Positions 36,889 to 46,005 of a stretch of 64,000 bases of DNA are shown here, in pieces. The notes under the pieces are model-generated. The model searched no databases. It saw only the letters and a program-made list of their open reading frames with translations, and was not told where the DNA came from. The position numbers were made by a program, and so were the translations under genes. Position 1 is the stretch's first letter. Every line of letters starts with the position of its first letter. This stretch comes from Fibrobacterota bacterium (GTDB taxonomy: Bacteria; Fibrobacterota; Chitinivibrionia; Chitinivibrionales; Chitinispirillaceae): positions 1-64,000 of the forward strand of contig JAEZKC010000088.1 in assembly GCA_023436205.1 (NCBI GenBank). Reading direction: 5' to 3'.

Positions 36889-37221
36889 CTACTCATCAGA
36901 AAAATTTCTAGCAATTAGTTGGATGCTTTCCAACTTCTCGGATGACAGTTCTTTCAAATCTTCCATCGTTACCCATCCTTGAGAAAGCAAAATTCCGAAA
37001 ACACCAATCAGTTTGGAGTAACGGTAATCATACTTCCAGTCGAGCATTTTTCTTTGCTTGGACAAGAAGTTTCCTACTGACCATATCTCATTCAAGTCTG
37101 TTTTCTCATTGACCATTCGAATCACTTCTTTTCTAATTGATTCGTATTCTCTTCTGTAAGCTTTGTCAAATGCCTCTCTGGCAATATGCTTCTCAGTTTT
37201 TGTCCAGATTTCAGAATCCAT
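36889..37221 (-). CDS. Hypothetical helical protein
   Basis: A 110-residue soluble helical protein (WTKTEKHIAREAFDKAYRREYESI, then YDYRYSKLIGVFGILLSQGW), with no signal peptide. AAGGA lies seven bases before ATG 37221. An upstream extension to 37371 would overlap the M23 gene and is unlikely. It starts four bases after the M23 stop, so it is probably co-expressed. I do not recognise the family. Confidence 0.65.
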   Translation of the reverse strand: MDSEIWTKTEKHIAREAFDKAYRREYESIRKEVIRMVNEKTDLNEIWSVGNFLSKQRKMLDWKYDYRYSKLIGVFGILLSQGWVTMEDLKELSSEKLESIQLIARNFSDE

Positions 37222-37225
37222 GCCA

Positions 37226-38407
37226 TTATCCTTTTTTCGCTTCGATTCTTGCATAGAGAAAGGATACCGGGTTGTACCACCAATCTGTGTGGTTGTAGTA
37301 GCCTTTGCATCCTGTTTCTGACTGCTTTCCCTTGGCAATACCAAGATGCAGGTGAGCTCTATAACCGCCATTCATTACACTCCAGGTTGGCCCGATTTCC
37401 CCGATCTTCTGCCCGCAATAAATGTGATCACCTGCTGAGACATCAATGTTCTCTGATAAATGACCATAGTAGTGATGAAATATCTCTCCGCTTTCGTTTT
37501 TCGTTTCGATGCTCACCAGATGTCCCCATGATGGTTCATACATGACAAGTACAACCACCCCCGATGTTATGGAATGAATAGGTAAACCACTCAGTTCCCA
37601 ACCGCTATCTTCTCCTACATGGAATGAACCATCTCTGTTTTCTCTTCCAAAGTTGAGTTTTCTATATAGATGATCGTCGTGCATCAGCTTGTATTGCTGG
37701 TGAGGGTAGACAAATCTGTTTTGAAAGGGAGCTAAAGTGTAATCTGGTTCAAAAATTTTACTGAAGTAATACCGTTTTTCTCCACTTCCCAATAAGTAAC
37801 TGTTTATTCCAAAAGAAGAATCATAGGGAATGGCATTTGCCTTGGGAATTTGACCGGATAACCGCCGTTTTGCTGCCTTGAGAGTTTCGATAACATAACA
37901 GTTTGTTTCTGCTTTTAAAACATTGTTTATTAAAATCGTATCGGCACTGTTTCCTCTGAAGCCGAGAGCGTTACTGGCATACTCTCGTATCAGATCATTT
38001 TCATCATCTAAAAAAGGGATGATTACATCTCTGCCATAATCACTCTTTATTTGTGATAAAGCGTACAGAAGCTGAGTTATTATATATGGATGATGGCTTT
38101 CAGAGAGTAAATTGATCAGCAATGCTGAGCAGGATGTATCCCTCAGTGTATTGAGTATCTCCAGATATTTGTAAATGGAGTCCTCCATCATATAGTCAGC
38201 CTTGAATTGCTTAAACTGTTTCTTAAGTTCATGAAACTGTTGGGGCTTAGTGCAAGGCTGTATTTTAGAAAACATCACCTCCGGTGCATCAATGAAGAGT
38301 GCCTGTTTGAAGGCAATATTTGATAATTGCAATGTTTTTACATCGGTTTTATTCTGGTCAACGCAGCTTATAAGAAGAAATATGCAAAACAATGGGGTTG
38401 TACGCAT
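37226..38407 (-). CDS. M23 metallopeptidase lipoprotein with HEAT-like repeats
   Basis: A 393-residue lipoprotein: signal peptide with lipobox (LLISC). The middle has helical repeats resembling HEAT/PBS repeats (DVIIPFLDDENDLIREYASNALGF). The C-terminal part is a LytM/M23 peptidase core with HVGED, HHYYGHLS and HLHLGI, the usual zinc and catalytic His set. The enzyme probably cuts peptidoglycan cross-links, and the repeats may hold a partner protein. ATG 38407 is chosen because GGAGAG precedes it and the signal peptide starts there. It is followed at four bases by the helical protein. Confidence 0.8.
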   Translation of the reverse strand: MRTTPLFCIFLLISCVDQNKTDVKTLQLSNIAFKQALFIDAPEVMFSKIQPCTKPQQFHELKKQFKQFKADYMMEDSIYKYLEILNTLRDTSCSALLINLLSESHHPYIITQLLYALSQIKSDYGRDVIIPFLDDENDLIREYASNALGFRGNSADTILINNVLKAETNCYVIETLKAAKRRLSGQIPKANAIPYDSSFGINSYLLGSGEKRYYFSKIFEPDYTLAPFQNRFVYPHQQYKLMHDDHLYRKLNFGRENRDGSFHVGEDSGWELSGLPIHSITSGVVVLVMYEPSWGHLVSIETKNESGEIFHHYYGHLSENIDVSAGDHIYCGQKIGEIGPTWSVMNGGYRAHLHLGIAKGKQSETGCKGYYNHTDWWYNPVSFLYARIEAKKG

Positions 38408-38520
38408 ATATTGAGTCTCTCCAGGTTCTCTCCTAATATAAATCAGTTTCAGTTTCACCGAATTCATAAATTAGAGAACTTCTCCTGCATGATATATTTT
38501 TAGAAGTGAAAGGATTCCCT

Positions 38521-38850
38521 ATGCGGTCCAATTCCAACAATCCTCTTAAATCAAAACTGTTTTGGTTGATTTTTGCTTTCAGTTGCTCTTTCTGGTTTCT
38601 CTTTCAAATCTCTTCGCTTGCCGAAGCTGAATCTTTAGAATCCGCTGATCAGACTCAGATTTCTAGTATTGATGCTTCAGGTGGTTTGTATCTTCCCCAA
38701 AAAGCGAACTCACAACAGCATTTCCGCTTTTGTTTTCAGAAGCAGTTTTCCTTGCTGCTTAAGGGTTTTCCAATCACGATAAATTGTTTATATAAACTTG
38801 ATTTCATGAAAGTTTCCTTTCTTCCTCCAAAGCTTTGTCTACGAATTTAA
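38521..38850 (+). CDS. Small exported or membrane-anchored protein, uncertain
   Basis: A 109-residue frame with AAGGA and a six-base spacer before ATG 38521. The N-terminus is basic and followed by a hydrophobic helix (LFWLIFAFSCSFWFLFQISSLAEAES), as in an uncleaved or cleaved signal. The remainder (SADQTQISSIDASGGLYLPQKANSQQHF) has no clear domain, and the last part is hydrophobic. There is no homology that I can recognise. It could be a real lineage-specific gene or a fortuitous frame; start context favours real. Confidence 0.45.
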   Translation: MRSNSNNPLKSKLFWLIFAFSCSFWFLFQISSLAEAESLESADQTQISSIDASGGLYLPQKANSQQHFRFCFQKQFSLLLKGFPITINCLYKLDFMKVSFLPPKLCLRI

Positions 38851-38918
38851 AGCCAGCTCGCTCCTGCCCGGTAATGTTCAAAACAGAAAATTTAATTGCT
38901 TATCTATAAAGGTGTATA

Positions 38919-39602
38919 ATGAAGAAATTATTTAATAATGCTGTAAAACTTTTCATTCAGGGGCTGGTGGCTTTACTTCCCCTTATTGTAACGATCTATG
39001 TTATGGCTTTTTTACTCTCTTTTCTCGATGGGATCGCAGGGAAAAGTTTGGTATTCCTTCCAGACAGCTTAAAAAGCAATTCATTTTTGCCTTTTTTAAT
39101 CCAAACACTGACGATTGTGCTACTCCTGACCACTGTTGCGGTGTTCGGTCTGCTCATCAGAACTATTGTAGGTAAAGGTGTTATTCATGTACTGGATTCT
39201 TTTTTCGGAGCACTGCCGGGATTGAACGCCATCTACAAGGCAACAAAACAGGTGATTGACGTTTTCCGTTCAAGTAAAAGGCAATTCTTTACAAATCCTG
39301 TTCTTGTGGAATATCCAACCGCCGGGATCTGGGCTGTAGCGTTCAATACTGGAGAGGCCAGCGGTTCTTTTGCATTGGACGGAAATAAAATGTATACTGT
39401 GTTTATTCCTACAACGCCCAATCCAACAAGTGGATTTTTAGCTCTTGTTCCTTCCAGCAGAATACGCAGTTTGAATGTACCGGTTGAGGAGGCTATCAAG
39501 ATGATTTTAACAGGTGGGCTTGTCAAAAGTGACCCAGACAGGGAGAAAAACAATTCAGAACTGATGTCGAGTTGCTTACAATCTAACAAAGGGAAATTAT
39601 GA
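38919..39602 (+). CDS. DUF502-family membrane protein
   Basis: A 227-residue protein with two membrane helices (about residues 10-35 and 58-85) followed by a globular part with the family motif LPGLNAIYKATKQVIDVF and VFIPTTPNPTSGFLALVP. AAAGGTG precedes the ATG. Its function is unknown; DUF502 proteins are often linked to envelope or ion homeostasis. It overlaps the next gene, a cation exchanger, by four bases (ATGA), so the two are co-translated and probably work together. Confidence 0.85.
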   Translation: MKKLFNNAVKLFIQGLVALLPLIVTIYVMAFLLSFLDGIAGKSLVFLPDSLKSNSFLPFLIQTLTIVLLLTTVAVFGLLIRTIVGKGVIHVLDSFFGALPGLNAIYKATKQVIDVFRSSKRQFFTNPVLVEYPTAGIWAVAFNTGEASGSFALDGNKMYTVFIPTTPNPTSGFLALVPSSRIRSLNVPVEEAIKMILTGGLVKSDPDREKNNSELMSSCLQSNKGKL

Positions 39603-40528
39603 TTGCATTATTACTCATCTCTGGGTTGGTGCTGCTTTATTTTGGAGCTGAAGGGTTGGTGCGGGGAGCTTCCGCTCTTGCTCTCAGGTTTGGAATTTCA
39701 CCATTAGTCATAGGACTTACTGTGGTGGCATTCGGTACCAGCGCACCGGAACTGGTGGTCAGCGTTGACTCCGCTCTCAAAGGCCTGGGTAACATTGCCG
39801 TTGGCAATGTGGTTGGTTCTAATATCTTCAATATCGCAGTGATCCTGGGAATTTCTGCCATGATCCGGCCAATGCGGGTGAAAGTCCAGCTAATAAGAAT
39901 CGATGTTCCTATTATGATCGGAGTGACCTTGCTTTTGCTGGTATTCCTTCTTGATTTAAAAGTTGTCAGATACGAAGGAGTCGTTCTTACCCTTGGGATC
40001 ATTTCTTATCTGGTATTGAGTTTTGTGCTTTCCCGAAAAGCGCAAATGGTTGAGGGTGATGATTCGGAAAAGCCAAAATCCATGCAGCTGATTCCTGCAG
40101 TGCTGTTTGTAATCGCAGGATTGGGACTTCTCATTTTGGGTGCCCGCTTTCTGGTGTCCGGAGCGGTTGACCTTGCTCGTCTGCTGGGTATAAGCGAAGC
40201 TGTTATCGGGCTGACCATCGTGGCTGCAGGCACCAGTCTTCCGGAACTGGCCACATCAGTAGTTGCAAGTGCAAAGGGTGAGGATGATATTTCCATAGGA
40301 AACATTGTAGGCTCGAATGTGTTCAATATTCTTGCCATTCTGGGGATTTCTTCAATAGTAAAACCGCTCGAAAGCTCAGGAATTGAGCTGCGGGATCTGC
40401 TCATGATGTTTGGTACTGCAGTAATTCTCTTTCCTCTTATGTATTCCCGCTTTGTAATAAGCAGGCTGGAGGGGCTCTTGTTGGCAGCTCTCTATGGTGG
40501 TTATCTCTTCTTGCTTTGGCCCAGGTGA
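39599..40528 (+). CDS. Sodium/calcium exchanger family (CaCA, YrbG-like)
   Basis: A 309-residue protein of about ten membrane helices with the two inverted alpha-repeats: GTSAPELVVSV with GNVVGSNIFNIAVILG in the first half, and GTSLPELATSV with GNIVGSNVFNILAILG in the second. These contain the ion-binding acidic residues. It exchanges Ca2+ or another divalent cation against Na+ or H+. It is tightly coupled to the DUF502 gene. A hairpin follows the stop. Confidence 0.9.
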   Translation: MIALLLISGLVLLYFGAEGLVRGASALALRFGISPLVIGLTVVAFGTSAPELVVSVDSALKGLGNIAVGNVVGSNIFNIAVILGISAMIRPMRVKVQLIRIDVPIMIGVTLLLLVFLLDLKVVRYEGVVLTLGIISYLVLSFVLSRKAQMVEGDDSEKPKSMQLIPAVLFVIAGLGLLILGARFLVSGAVDLARLLGISEAVIGLTIVAAGTSLPELATSVVASAKGEDDISIGNIVGSNVFNILAILGISSIVKPLESSGIELRDLLMMFGTAVILFPLMYSRFVISRLEGLLLAALYGGYLFLLWPR

Positions 40529-40542
40529 ATATTAACGCAGGA

Positions 40543-40570
40543 GCCTGTCTCCCCATTAGGGAGACCAGGC
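40543..40570. terminator. Terminator-like hairpin between convergent genes
   Basis: GCCTG-TCTCCC pairs with GGGAGACCAGGC around a short loop, with one bulged base. It lies between the exchanger (ends 40528) and the minus-strand gene (ends 40584). The T-rich tail is weak. Confidence 0.55.
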
Positions 40571-40583
40571 TTGATTTAGAATT

Positions 40584-41555
40584 CTACTTCTGGCGATAGA
40601 ACTGAAGCTGGCGAGACATCACATTAGAGTTGCCGGACATCTTTCGACCTGTGAGGTTGAAGTAATCCATATTGGTCTGTATCGGCGCTTTTCCCTGTAC
40701 ATTTATAACTCTTCCCATGGATTTTTGTGCTGCTTTTTGGGAACGGGTAATCGCCCTTGCTATAATGGAACTGTTGTCGTAAGTGTAAATAGTACGGCTG
40801 TCCGGTTCGTAATCGGAACCTGTCCAGGTAGAGTACAGTTCCATTGTAACTTTGCCATTGTTATAGGTCCACTCGGTTTTCCCGTCCGGTTCGTAGGATG
40901 ATCCATCGAAGAGAAATTCATAGGACGCGGTATTTTGGTTGGATGAGTTAAGAACGGTACTATCTTTACTCTCGATTTCCGAGGCATCATCATAATTGAT
41001 TGCAATCTGATAACCATTCCCATACGTATAGGTACTGTAGTTGCTCATCATCTGACCGCCGCTCATGAAATCTGTTGTGTATGTCGTATCGGAAACTACT
41101 TTTCGGGAATTATCATATTTGATAACTGTTCTGGTTGTAATAACGAAGAAACCCATATCGATTGCCATAGATACACTGCTTACATCACCGGCACTGTTAT
41201 AGGTGATTTTCGCTCCACCCATATCTGCAAACTCCTGGGCATCATCATCCCAAACCATGCTGCTGATGGAATCGAGTCGGGATCCTGAGTATATCAGAGT
41301 GCTCTTGGCTGTAGTGGCCCATGCTCCTCCCAGATAACTTTCACTGGTAATGGTAACTGGTTTCTTCTGTGCATTAAAGGATACTGTATTGCGGGATTCA
41401 TCTACCCAGGTATTTCCGTTCATAGTCTGCATTACACTCTGGGTATACTCGATTTCTGAAAAACCATAATCGAAAAATTGAGCCGATGAACTTGCTGTCA
41501 ACATTGAAACTGCGATTCCTGAAACAGATGCCCATAAACCTATTCTTCTGTTCAT
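40584..41555 (-). CDS. Secreted protein with YD-like repeats
   Basis: A 323-residue secreted protein: signal peptide MNRRIGLWASVSGIAVSMLTASSSA, then repeated beta-hairpin segments (TSESYLGGAWATTAKSTLIYS, KYDNSRKVVSDTTYTT, YTYGNGYQIAINYDDASE, WTYNNGKVTMELYSTWTG). These fall in the same group as the gene at 26075. The C-terminus (PIQTNMDYFNLTGRKMSGN) may be an anchoring or sorting sequence. AGGAGG lies four bases before ATG 41555, so the frame extension to 41621 is rejected. Confidence 0.7.
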   Translation of the reverse strand: MNRRIGLWASVSGIAVSMLTASSSAQFFDYGFSEIEYTQSVMQTMNGNTWVDESRNTVSFNAQKKPVTITSESYLGGAWATTAKSTLIYSGSRLDSISSMVWDDDAQEFADMGGAKITYNSAGDVSSVSMAIDMGFFVITTRTVIKYDNSRKVVSDTTYTTDFMSGGQMMSNYSTYTYGNGYQIAINYDDASEIESKDSTVLNSSNQNTASYEFLFDGSSYEPDGKTEWTYNNGKVTMELYSTWTGSDYEPDSRTIYTYDNSSIIARAITRSQKAAQKSMGRVINVQGKAPIQTNMDYFNLTGRKMSGNSNVMSRQLQFYRQK

Positions 41556-41636
41556 ACTGCCTCCTAAGGGTGAAAGTAAATGGATAAGCCTTAATATCGC
41601 TATTTGGAGTTTTGCGGTCAATAAAAAAGCGAAAAT

Positions 41637-41674
41637 GGAAAACGCTTCAAATCAGACGATCTGAAGCGTTTTCC
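41637..41674 (-). terminator. Rho-independent terminator of the small membrane peptide gene
   Basis: A 13-base perfect stem, GGAAAACGCTTCA (41637-41649) with its complement (41662-41674), loop of 12. On the minus strand it is followed by a T-rich run. It sits 25 bases beyond the stop codon at 41699. Confidence 0.7.
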
Positions 41675-41698
41675 TGAAAATCGGTTCTTGGCTATAGC

Positions 41699-41806
41699 TC
41701 AGCAGCTGCACTCTTCACGGTTATCTTTTTTGATCACCTTTAGAACGACTGCTGCTATTACCACCAGCATTGCCACAATCAGAGAAATTTTTATCACCTT
41801 TATCAT
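41699..41806 (-). CDS. Single-span membrane peptide (35 residues)
   Basis: The ATG at 41806 is preceded by GGAGG with an eight-base spacer. The product is one hydrophobic helix (ISLIVAMLVVIAAVVLKVI) preceded by two lysines and followed by KKDNREECSC. The Cys-x-Cys tail could bind metal or form a disulfide, but this is speculative. It has its own terminator (41637-41674), which supports a real transcript. The longer frame starting at 41911 has no ribosome binding site. Confidence 0.6.
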   Translation of the reverse strand: MIKVIKISLIVAMLVVIAAVVLKVIKKDNREECSC

Positions 41807-41913
41807 AGTGCGCACCTCCGCTTTCCCGGTGAATTCCTGCTTTGAAAATATACTACAACACTGTAAAGAGCAATCACAGTCTGGATATTCATCAATGGAT
41901 CGAAAATTCACTA

Positions 41914-41942
41914 TTGAGCTTTGTTGAAATTTGTGGTAAAAT
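41914..41942 (+). promoter_or_regulatory. Sigma-70 type promoter of the hybrid kinase
   Basis: TTGAGC at 41914-41919 and TAAAAT at 41937-41942, 17 bases apart. The predicted transcription start is about 41949, some 14 bases before the ATG at 41963. Confidence 0.5.
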
Positions 41943-41962
41943 CCACAAAAAGTAAAAGTTAA

Positions 41963-44900
41963 ATGATACTGGACAGTGAAATGACTACTATTAATGCTTA
42001 TGCCCGCTGTAGAGTTGTCGATGATGGTTTCGAAGTTCTCGAGTCCAATAGTGCCTTCTACGCATTAACCGACATAATGCAAGGGCAAGTGCTTCGGAAG
42101 GACTCAGATCAGGGCTGGGGTGCCATCGTTACTGAACTGACTTCCCATGAAAAGGAGCATGTCGTTGAAAGATTTTTCCCACAGTTGGAAAAAAAGCTCC
42201 GCATTCATTCAATACCTTGCAAAGAGAACTGTTTTGTGCTCTTTTTTGGGAAAATAGCCGAACAGGAGGATGATCCAAGTTGTCACAAGCTGCGGATTAT
42301 AAAGAAAAATTTCGAGCGTTATATGCTGGCCGTATCCGGTACCAACGATGGTGTTTGGGATTGGGATCTGGGGAGTGGCAAAGTTTTTCTATCTGTTAAG
42401 TGGAAAAGAATGCTTGGGTATGATGATGCTGAGATTGCTAATGAATACAGCAGTTTTGAAAACCTAATTCATCCTGAGGATGCGTTAAAAGTAAAAAACT
42501 TTGTTCAATTGTACCTTGAAGGTAAAGAGAAAATCTTTTCAATTGAATTTCGTCTTCGTCATAAGGAGGGGCACTATATATGGGTTCTTTCCCGGGGAGA
42601 AGCGCTGCGCGATGAAAATGGCAGAGCCTATCGCATGGCTGGCATTCATACCGACATCACTGAACGAAAACAGAAAGAGGAGCAGCTGAGGCGAAGCGAG
42701 GAGCTCTTCAGGCTAATGGCTGAAAATGCCCGGGATCTGGTATTCCGCTTCCGTTTCTTTCCTCAGCCCAGGTTTGAATATGTAAGCCCCTCTTCCACCA
42801 AAATAACCGGGTACACACCGGAAGATCATTATATGGACCCCTCTCTGCCGCAAAGGTTGCTTCACCCTGATGATCAGGCCATTTTTGGAGAGATTGCTGC
42901 TGTTACAGCTTTTGAAAAGCCATTTGTGATGCGCTGGATCAGAAAAGATGGTCAAATTATTTGGATAGAGCAGCATTTGAATCCTGTTCGTGATGAGCAG
43001 GGTCAGGTGATTATAATGGAAGGTGTGGCCAGAGATATCACAGAGCGGGTCTGTTCAGAGGAGGAGCTGAAGAAGAACAGCGCTGCTTTGCTTGAGAGAG
43101 TCAAGGAATTGCGTTGTTTGTATAATATATCATCTCTGGCGCAGAAGACCGGTTTAACTCTCCCTGAGCTTTTCCAGGCTGCGGTTGACAGAATTCCAGC
43201 TGCAATGCTGTATCCTGAATTAGCCTGCGCCCGAATCCAGTATCAGGGGCAGGTGTTTGCAAGTGAAAACTATGCTGAAACTCCTTGGAAACTGGTTCAG
43301 CAGATTGAGTGTGGTGATCAGACTTTGGGGGCTCTTGAAGTATCATACCTGAAGCCATGTCCACCTCGGGATATTGGCCCTTTTCTACAAGAGGAATCGG
43401 AAATGTTTTCTGCCATCGCCGAGCTGTTGAAACAGGTGGTGCAGAGAATTGTTGCTCAGCAGGAGCTGCTTGAAATAAATCGGGAATTTGAGCAGGCCAC
43501 CGCGCGGGCAAATGTCCTGGCCGCCAAGGCGGAGGTGGCGAACATGGCTAAAAGCGAATTTCTGGCAAATATGAGTCATGAAATTCGAACCCCCATGAAT
43601 GGCATTATTGGAATGGCCAGTCTGCTTTCCGATACCAGTCTTGATGAGGATCAACGGCACTATGTCGATATCATGCAGGGCAGTGCCGAGAGTTTGTTGA
43701 GAATATTGAATGATATTCTGGATATCTCAAAAATAGAGGCTGGAAAGCTGGATCTGGAGTCAATCAAATTTAATTTGCAGAAAGTACTCGCCGAAGTAAA
43801 TGCAATATTTACACCCAGAGCACAATCCCGTGGATTGGATTTTTTCTGTGATGTAAAATCGGACGTTCCGTTGCATCTGACTGGGGATCCTGGTCGGCTT
43901 CGTCAAGTCTTGGTAAATCTGTTGGGGAATGCTATTAAATTTACATTTCAGGGCTCTGTTTCCATACAAGTAAAGGTTTGGGGAAAACATCAGGATTTAG
44001 TCACACTGCATTTCTCCATTGAAGATACCGGGGTGGGCATTCCAAAGGAAAAGCTGGGAGCATTGTTCAAGAAGTTTTCTCAGGTGGATGCTTCAACAAC
44101 TCGTATATATGGAGGGACTGGTCTGGGGCTTGCCATATCCAAACAGCTTGTGAATATGATGGGTGGTGAGATCGGAGTAAGAAGTCACGAAGGGAAAGGG
44201 TCCCAATTCTGGTTTACTGTACAGATGAGTATCTGTGAAAAAGGTACAGAAGAAAATACCGCCCATGAACGTCCAGTAGAGATGTATCTTCCTGAAAAAA
44301 AAGGAAATAACAAGCTGGATAGAAAAGTGATAAAAGATAAAAAAATTCTATTGGCTGAAGATAACGAGGTGAACAGGGAAGTCGCTCTCATGATTTTAGA
44401 GAAGCTGGAGGTTAATGTCGTGGCCGTTCATGATGGTGCTGAGGCTATAGAGAAGCTCAGCTGTGAGCATTTTGATCTGGTGTTAATGGACGTGCAGATG
44501 CCTTTCCTCGATGGATATAGAGTTACTGAAATAATTCGGGATCTCAATTCAAATGTGCTGAATCATGATATTCCCGTAGTTGCTATGACCGGACATGCAT
44601 TGCTGGGGGATCGGGAAAAATGTCTAAAGGCAGGCATGAATGATTATATCCCCAAGCCGGTCGATCCTAAATTGCTGGAGGAAGTGCTGGTCGAGCTCTT
44701 AAGCAGGAAAGTTAAGGAGAAAACCATTGTGAATCAAGAGCAGCAGCTATGCGTTTTCAGGAAAGATGCTCTTCTTGAAAGGCTGCTTCAGGATACGGAT
44801 CTGGTCAGGTCTCTGATCGGCATTTTTCTGGACCACATTCCGGAACAGATTTCCAGTTTGAAGCGAAGCTGTGATGATGGCAATTTTGAAAATGTAAAAC

Positions 44901-45082
44901 AGCTGGCTCACTCCATAAAGGGTGCATCCCTGAATATCAGCGCTGATTCGTTAGCTGAGGCGTGCAGAAAAATGGAGCTCGGTGCTGCGGACCATGATCG
45001 GGATACACTCCAGAAGCTACTTTTGGAAGTTCAGAATCAGTACTCGCTCTTGAAGCACGAATTAGAGGAGTTTCTAGTTTAA
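41963..45082 (+). CDS. PAS-rich hybrid histidine kinase with receiver and HPt
   Basis: A 1039-residue cytoplasmic phosphorelay protein. About two or three PAS-type sensor units lie in the first 360 residues (WDWDLGSGKVFLSVKWKRMLGYDD, FEYVSPSSTKITGYTPEDH, each with a PAC tail such as RDITER). A GAF-like or degenerate segment follows, with a coiled-coil. The DHp has H539 (MSHEIRTPMNG), the ATPase has NLLGNAIKF and DTGVGIP, the receiver has D843 (LMDVQMPFLDG) with K in IPKPVDP, and the C-terminal HPt has H983 (AHSIKGASLN). All relay residues are present. There is no membrane segment, so the signal is intracellular. A sigma-70 type promoter lies upstream. An adjacent operon (45253-47404) may receive its output. 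Confidence 0.9.
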   Translation: MILDSEMTTINAYARCRVVDDGFEVLESNSAFYALTDIMQGQVLRKDSDQGWGAIVTELTSHEKEHVVERFFPQLEKKLRIHSIPCKENCFVLFFGKIAEQEDDPSCHKLRIIKKNFERYMLAVSGTNDGVWDWDLGSGKVFLSVKWKRMLGYDDAEIANEYSSFENLIHPEDALKVKNFVQLYLEGKEKIFSIEFRLRHKEGHYIWVLSRGEALRDENGRAYRMAGIHTDITERKQKEEQLRRSEELFRLMAENARDLVFRFRFFPQPRFEYVSPSSTKITGYTPEDHYMDPSLPQRLLHPDDQAIFGEIAAVTAFEKPFVMRWIRKDGQIIWIEQHLNPVRDEQGQVIIMEGVARDITERVCSEEELKKNSAALLERVKELRCLYNISSLAQKTGLTLPELFQAAVDRIPAAMLYPELACARIQYQGQVFASENYAETPWKLVQQIECGDQTLGALEVSYLKPCPPRDIGPFLQEESEMFSAIAELLKQVVQRIVAQQELLEINREFEQATARANVLAAKAEVANMAKSEFLANMSHEIRTPMNGIIGMASLLSDTSLDEDQRHYVDIMQGSAESLLRILNDILDISKIEAGKLDLESIKFNLQKVLAEVNAIFTPRAQSRGLDFFCDVKSDVPLHLTGDPGRLRQVLVNLLGNAIKFTFQGSVSIQVKVWGKHQDLVTLHFSIEDTGVGIPKEKLGALFKKFSQVDASTTRIYGGTGLGLAISKQLVNMMGGEIGVRSHEGKGSQFWFTVQMSICEKGTEENTAHERPVEMYLPEKKGNNKLDRKVIKDKKILLAEDNEVNREVALMILEKLEVNVVAVHDGAEAIEKLSCEHFDLVLMDVQMPFLDGYRVTEIIRDLNSNVLNHDIPVVAMTGHALLGDREKCLKAGMNDYIPKPVDPKLLEEVLVELLSRKVKEKTIVNQEQQLCVFRKDALLERLLQDTDLVRSLIGIFLDHIPEQISSLKRSCDDGNFENVKQLAHSIKGASLNISADSLAEACRKMELGAADHDRDTLQKLLLEVQNQYSLLKHELEEFLV

Positions 45083-45252
45083 TACCTGATACATTTTTGT
45101 GGATTATTCAGGCTATCCTAAAATAATCGGCACTGTGATACTAAATTGATTGTTTTTTTATGCGAGTTTTGTAAAATAGTAAAAACAATTGGTAAAATCT
45201 TTTAGATTATGGTATTCTCTAGTGATGCTGGCTAGTTTTTTTTCGGGAAAGT

Positions 45253-46005
45253 ATGACAACTGTGACGGATATTCTTCCAGAGCTTACTACAGATGAGCAG
45301 GTTATTGCTTACATCAAGGCTGATAAAGCATCTCTGATGGAGCAAATTAGTGCGGGCTTTGCACATGAGACAAAGAACCCTATCGGGCTTATTATGCTCA
45401 GTGCCGACGTGCTTAGCGATTCATGGAGCCTGCAGGTGGATGACAATAATCGCAGGGAGGAGTTGCTCAGTGGCGGAGTGAGTTCGATCCAGCAAAGTGC
45501 TGCGAAACTGATGATGCTCATTTCCGCCATGAATGACTTCATGCAGCCCCTTGGGGCAAAAATTAACAGTCAAATAAACCTGAATGAAATCCTGGAACGA
45601 TCTCTGCTGTTAACTGCTTTTAATGCTCGCAGACTTGTGGGCAGAGTGGAAACTTCATTTCAGAATTATCTGCCCCAAATCGTAGCAGATGTAAGTTCAC
45701 TGTATCACATTGTTATTTCTCTGATTTTAAAAGTGATTGAGTTGGGGATAGTTTCCGATTCGGTTCTTACCGTAAGTACTGAAATAAATGGAGACATGGT
45801 GGAATTAAACATTCGACTCAAAGGAATAGACCCTTCGTACAGTAGCGGGTGCATGCTCGATCAATCAGAGAAAAATACAAGCTGGTGGACTCTGTTTACA
45901 CTCGCAAAAAGGTTGCAGGCTGAAATCGGTCCGGTTGAGCAATCCGATAATCAGGTCGCCCTGAAAGTCGGATTTTTAAAGTCTCAGGAAGTATACAGTG
46001 GATAG
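45253..46005 (+). CDS. Histidine-kinase-like protein with DHp but no recognisable ATPase
   Basis: A 250-residue protein. The first half resembles a DHp domain, with H38 in GFAHETKNPIGL and the following helical pair. Where an ATP-binding domain should follow, no N box, G1 or G2 motif can be found (the corresponding helix reads SSLYHIVISLILKVIEL). It may be a regulator or phosphotransfer dimer, or a kinase that has lost activity. Its stop overlaps the GTG of the sigma-54 activator by eight bases, which strongly ties the two. There is no membrane segment. Confidence 0.65.
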   Translation: MTTVTDILPELTTDEQVIAYIKADKASLMEQISAGFAHETKNPIGLIMLSADVLSDSWSLQVDDNNRREELLSGGVSSIQQSAAKLMMLISAMNDFMQPLGAKINSQINLNEILERSLLLTAFNARRLVGRVETSFQNYLPQIVADVSSLYHIVISLILKVIELGIVSDSVLTVSTEINGDMVELNIRLKGIDPSYSSGCMLDQSEKNTSWWTLFTLAKRLQAEIGPVEQSDNQVALKVGFLKSQEVYSG

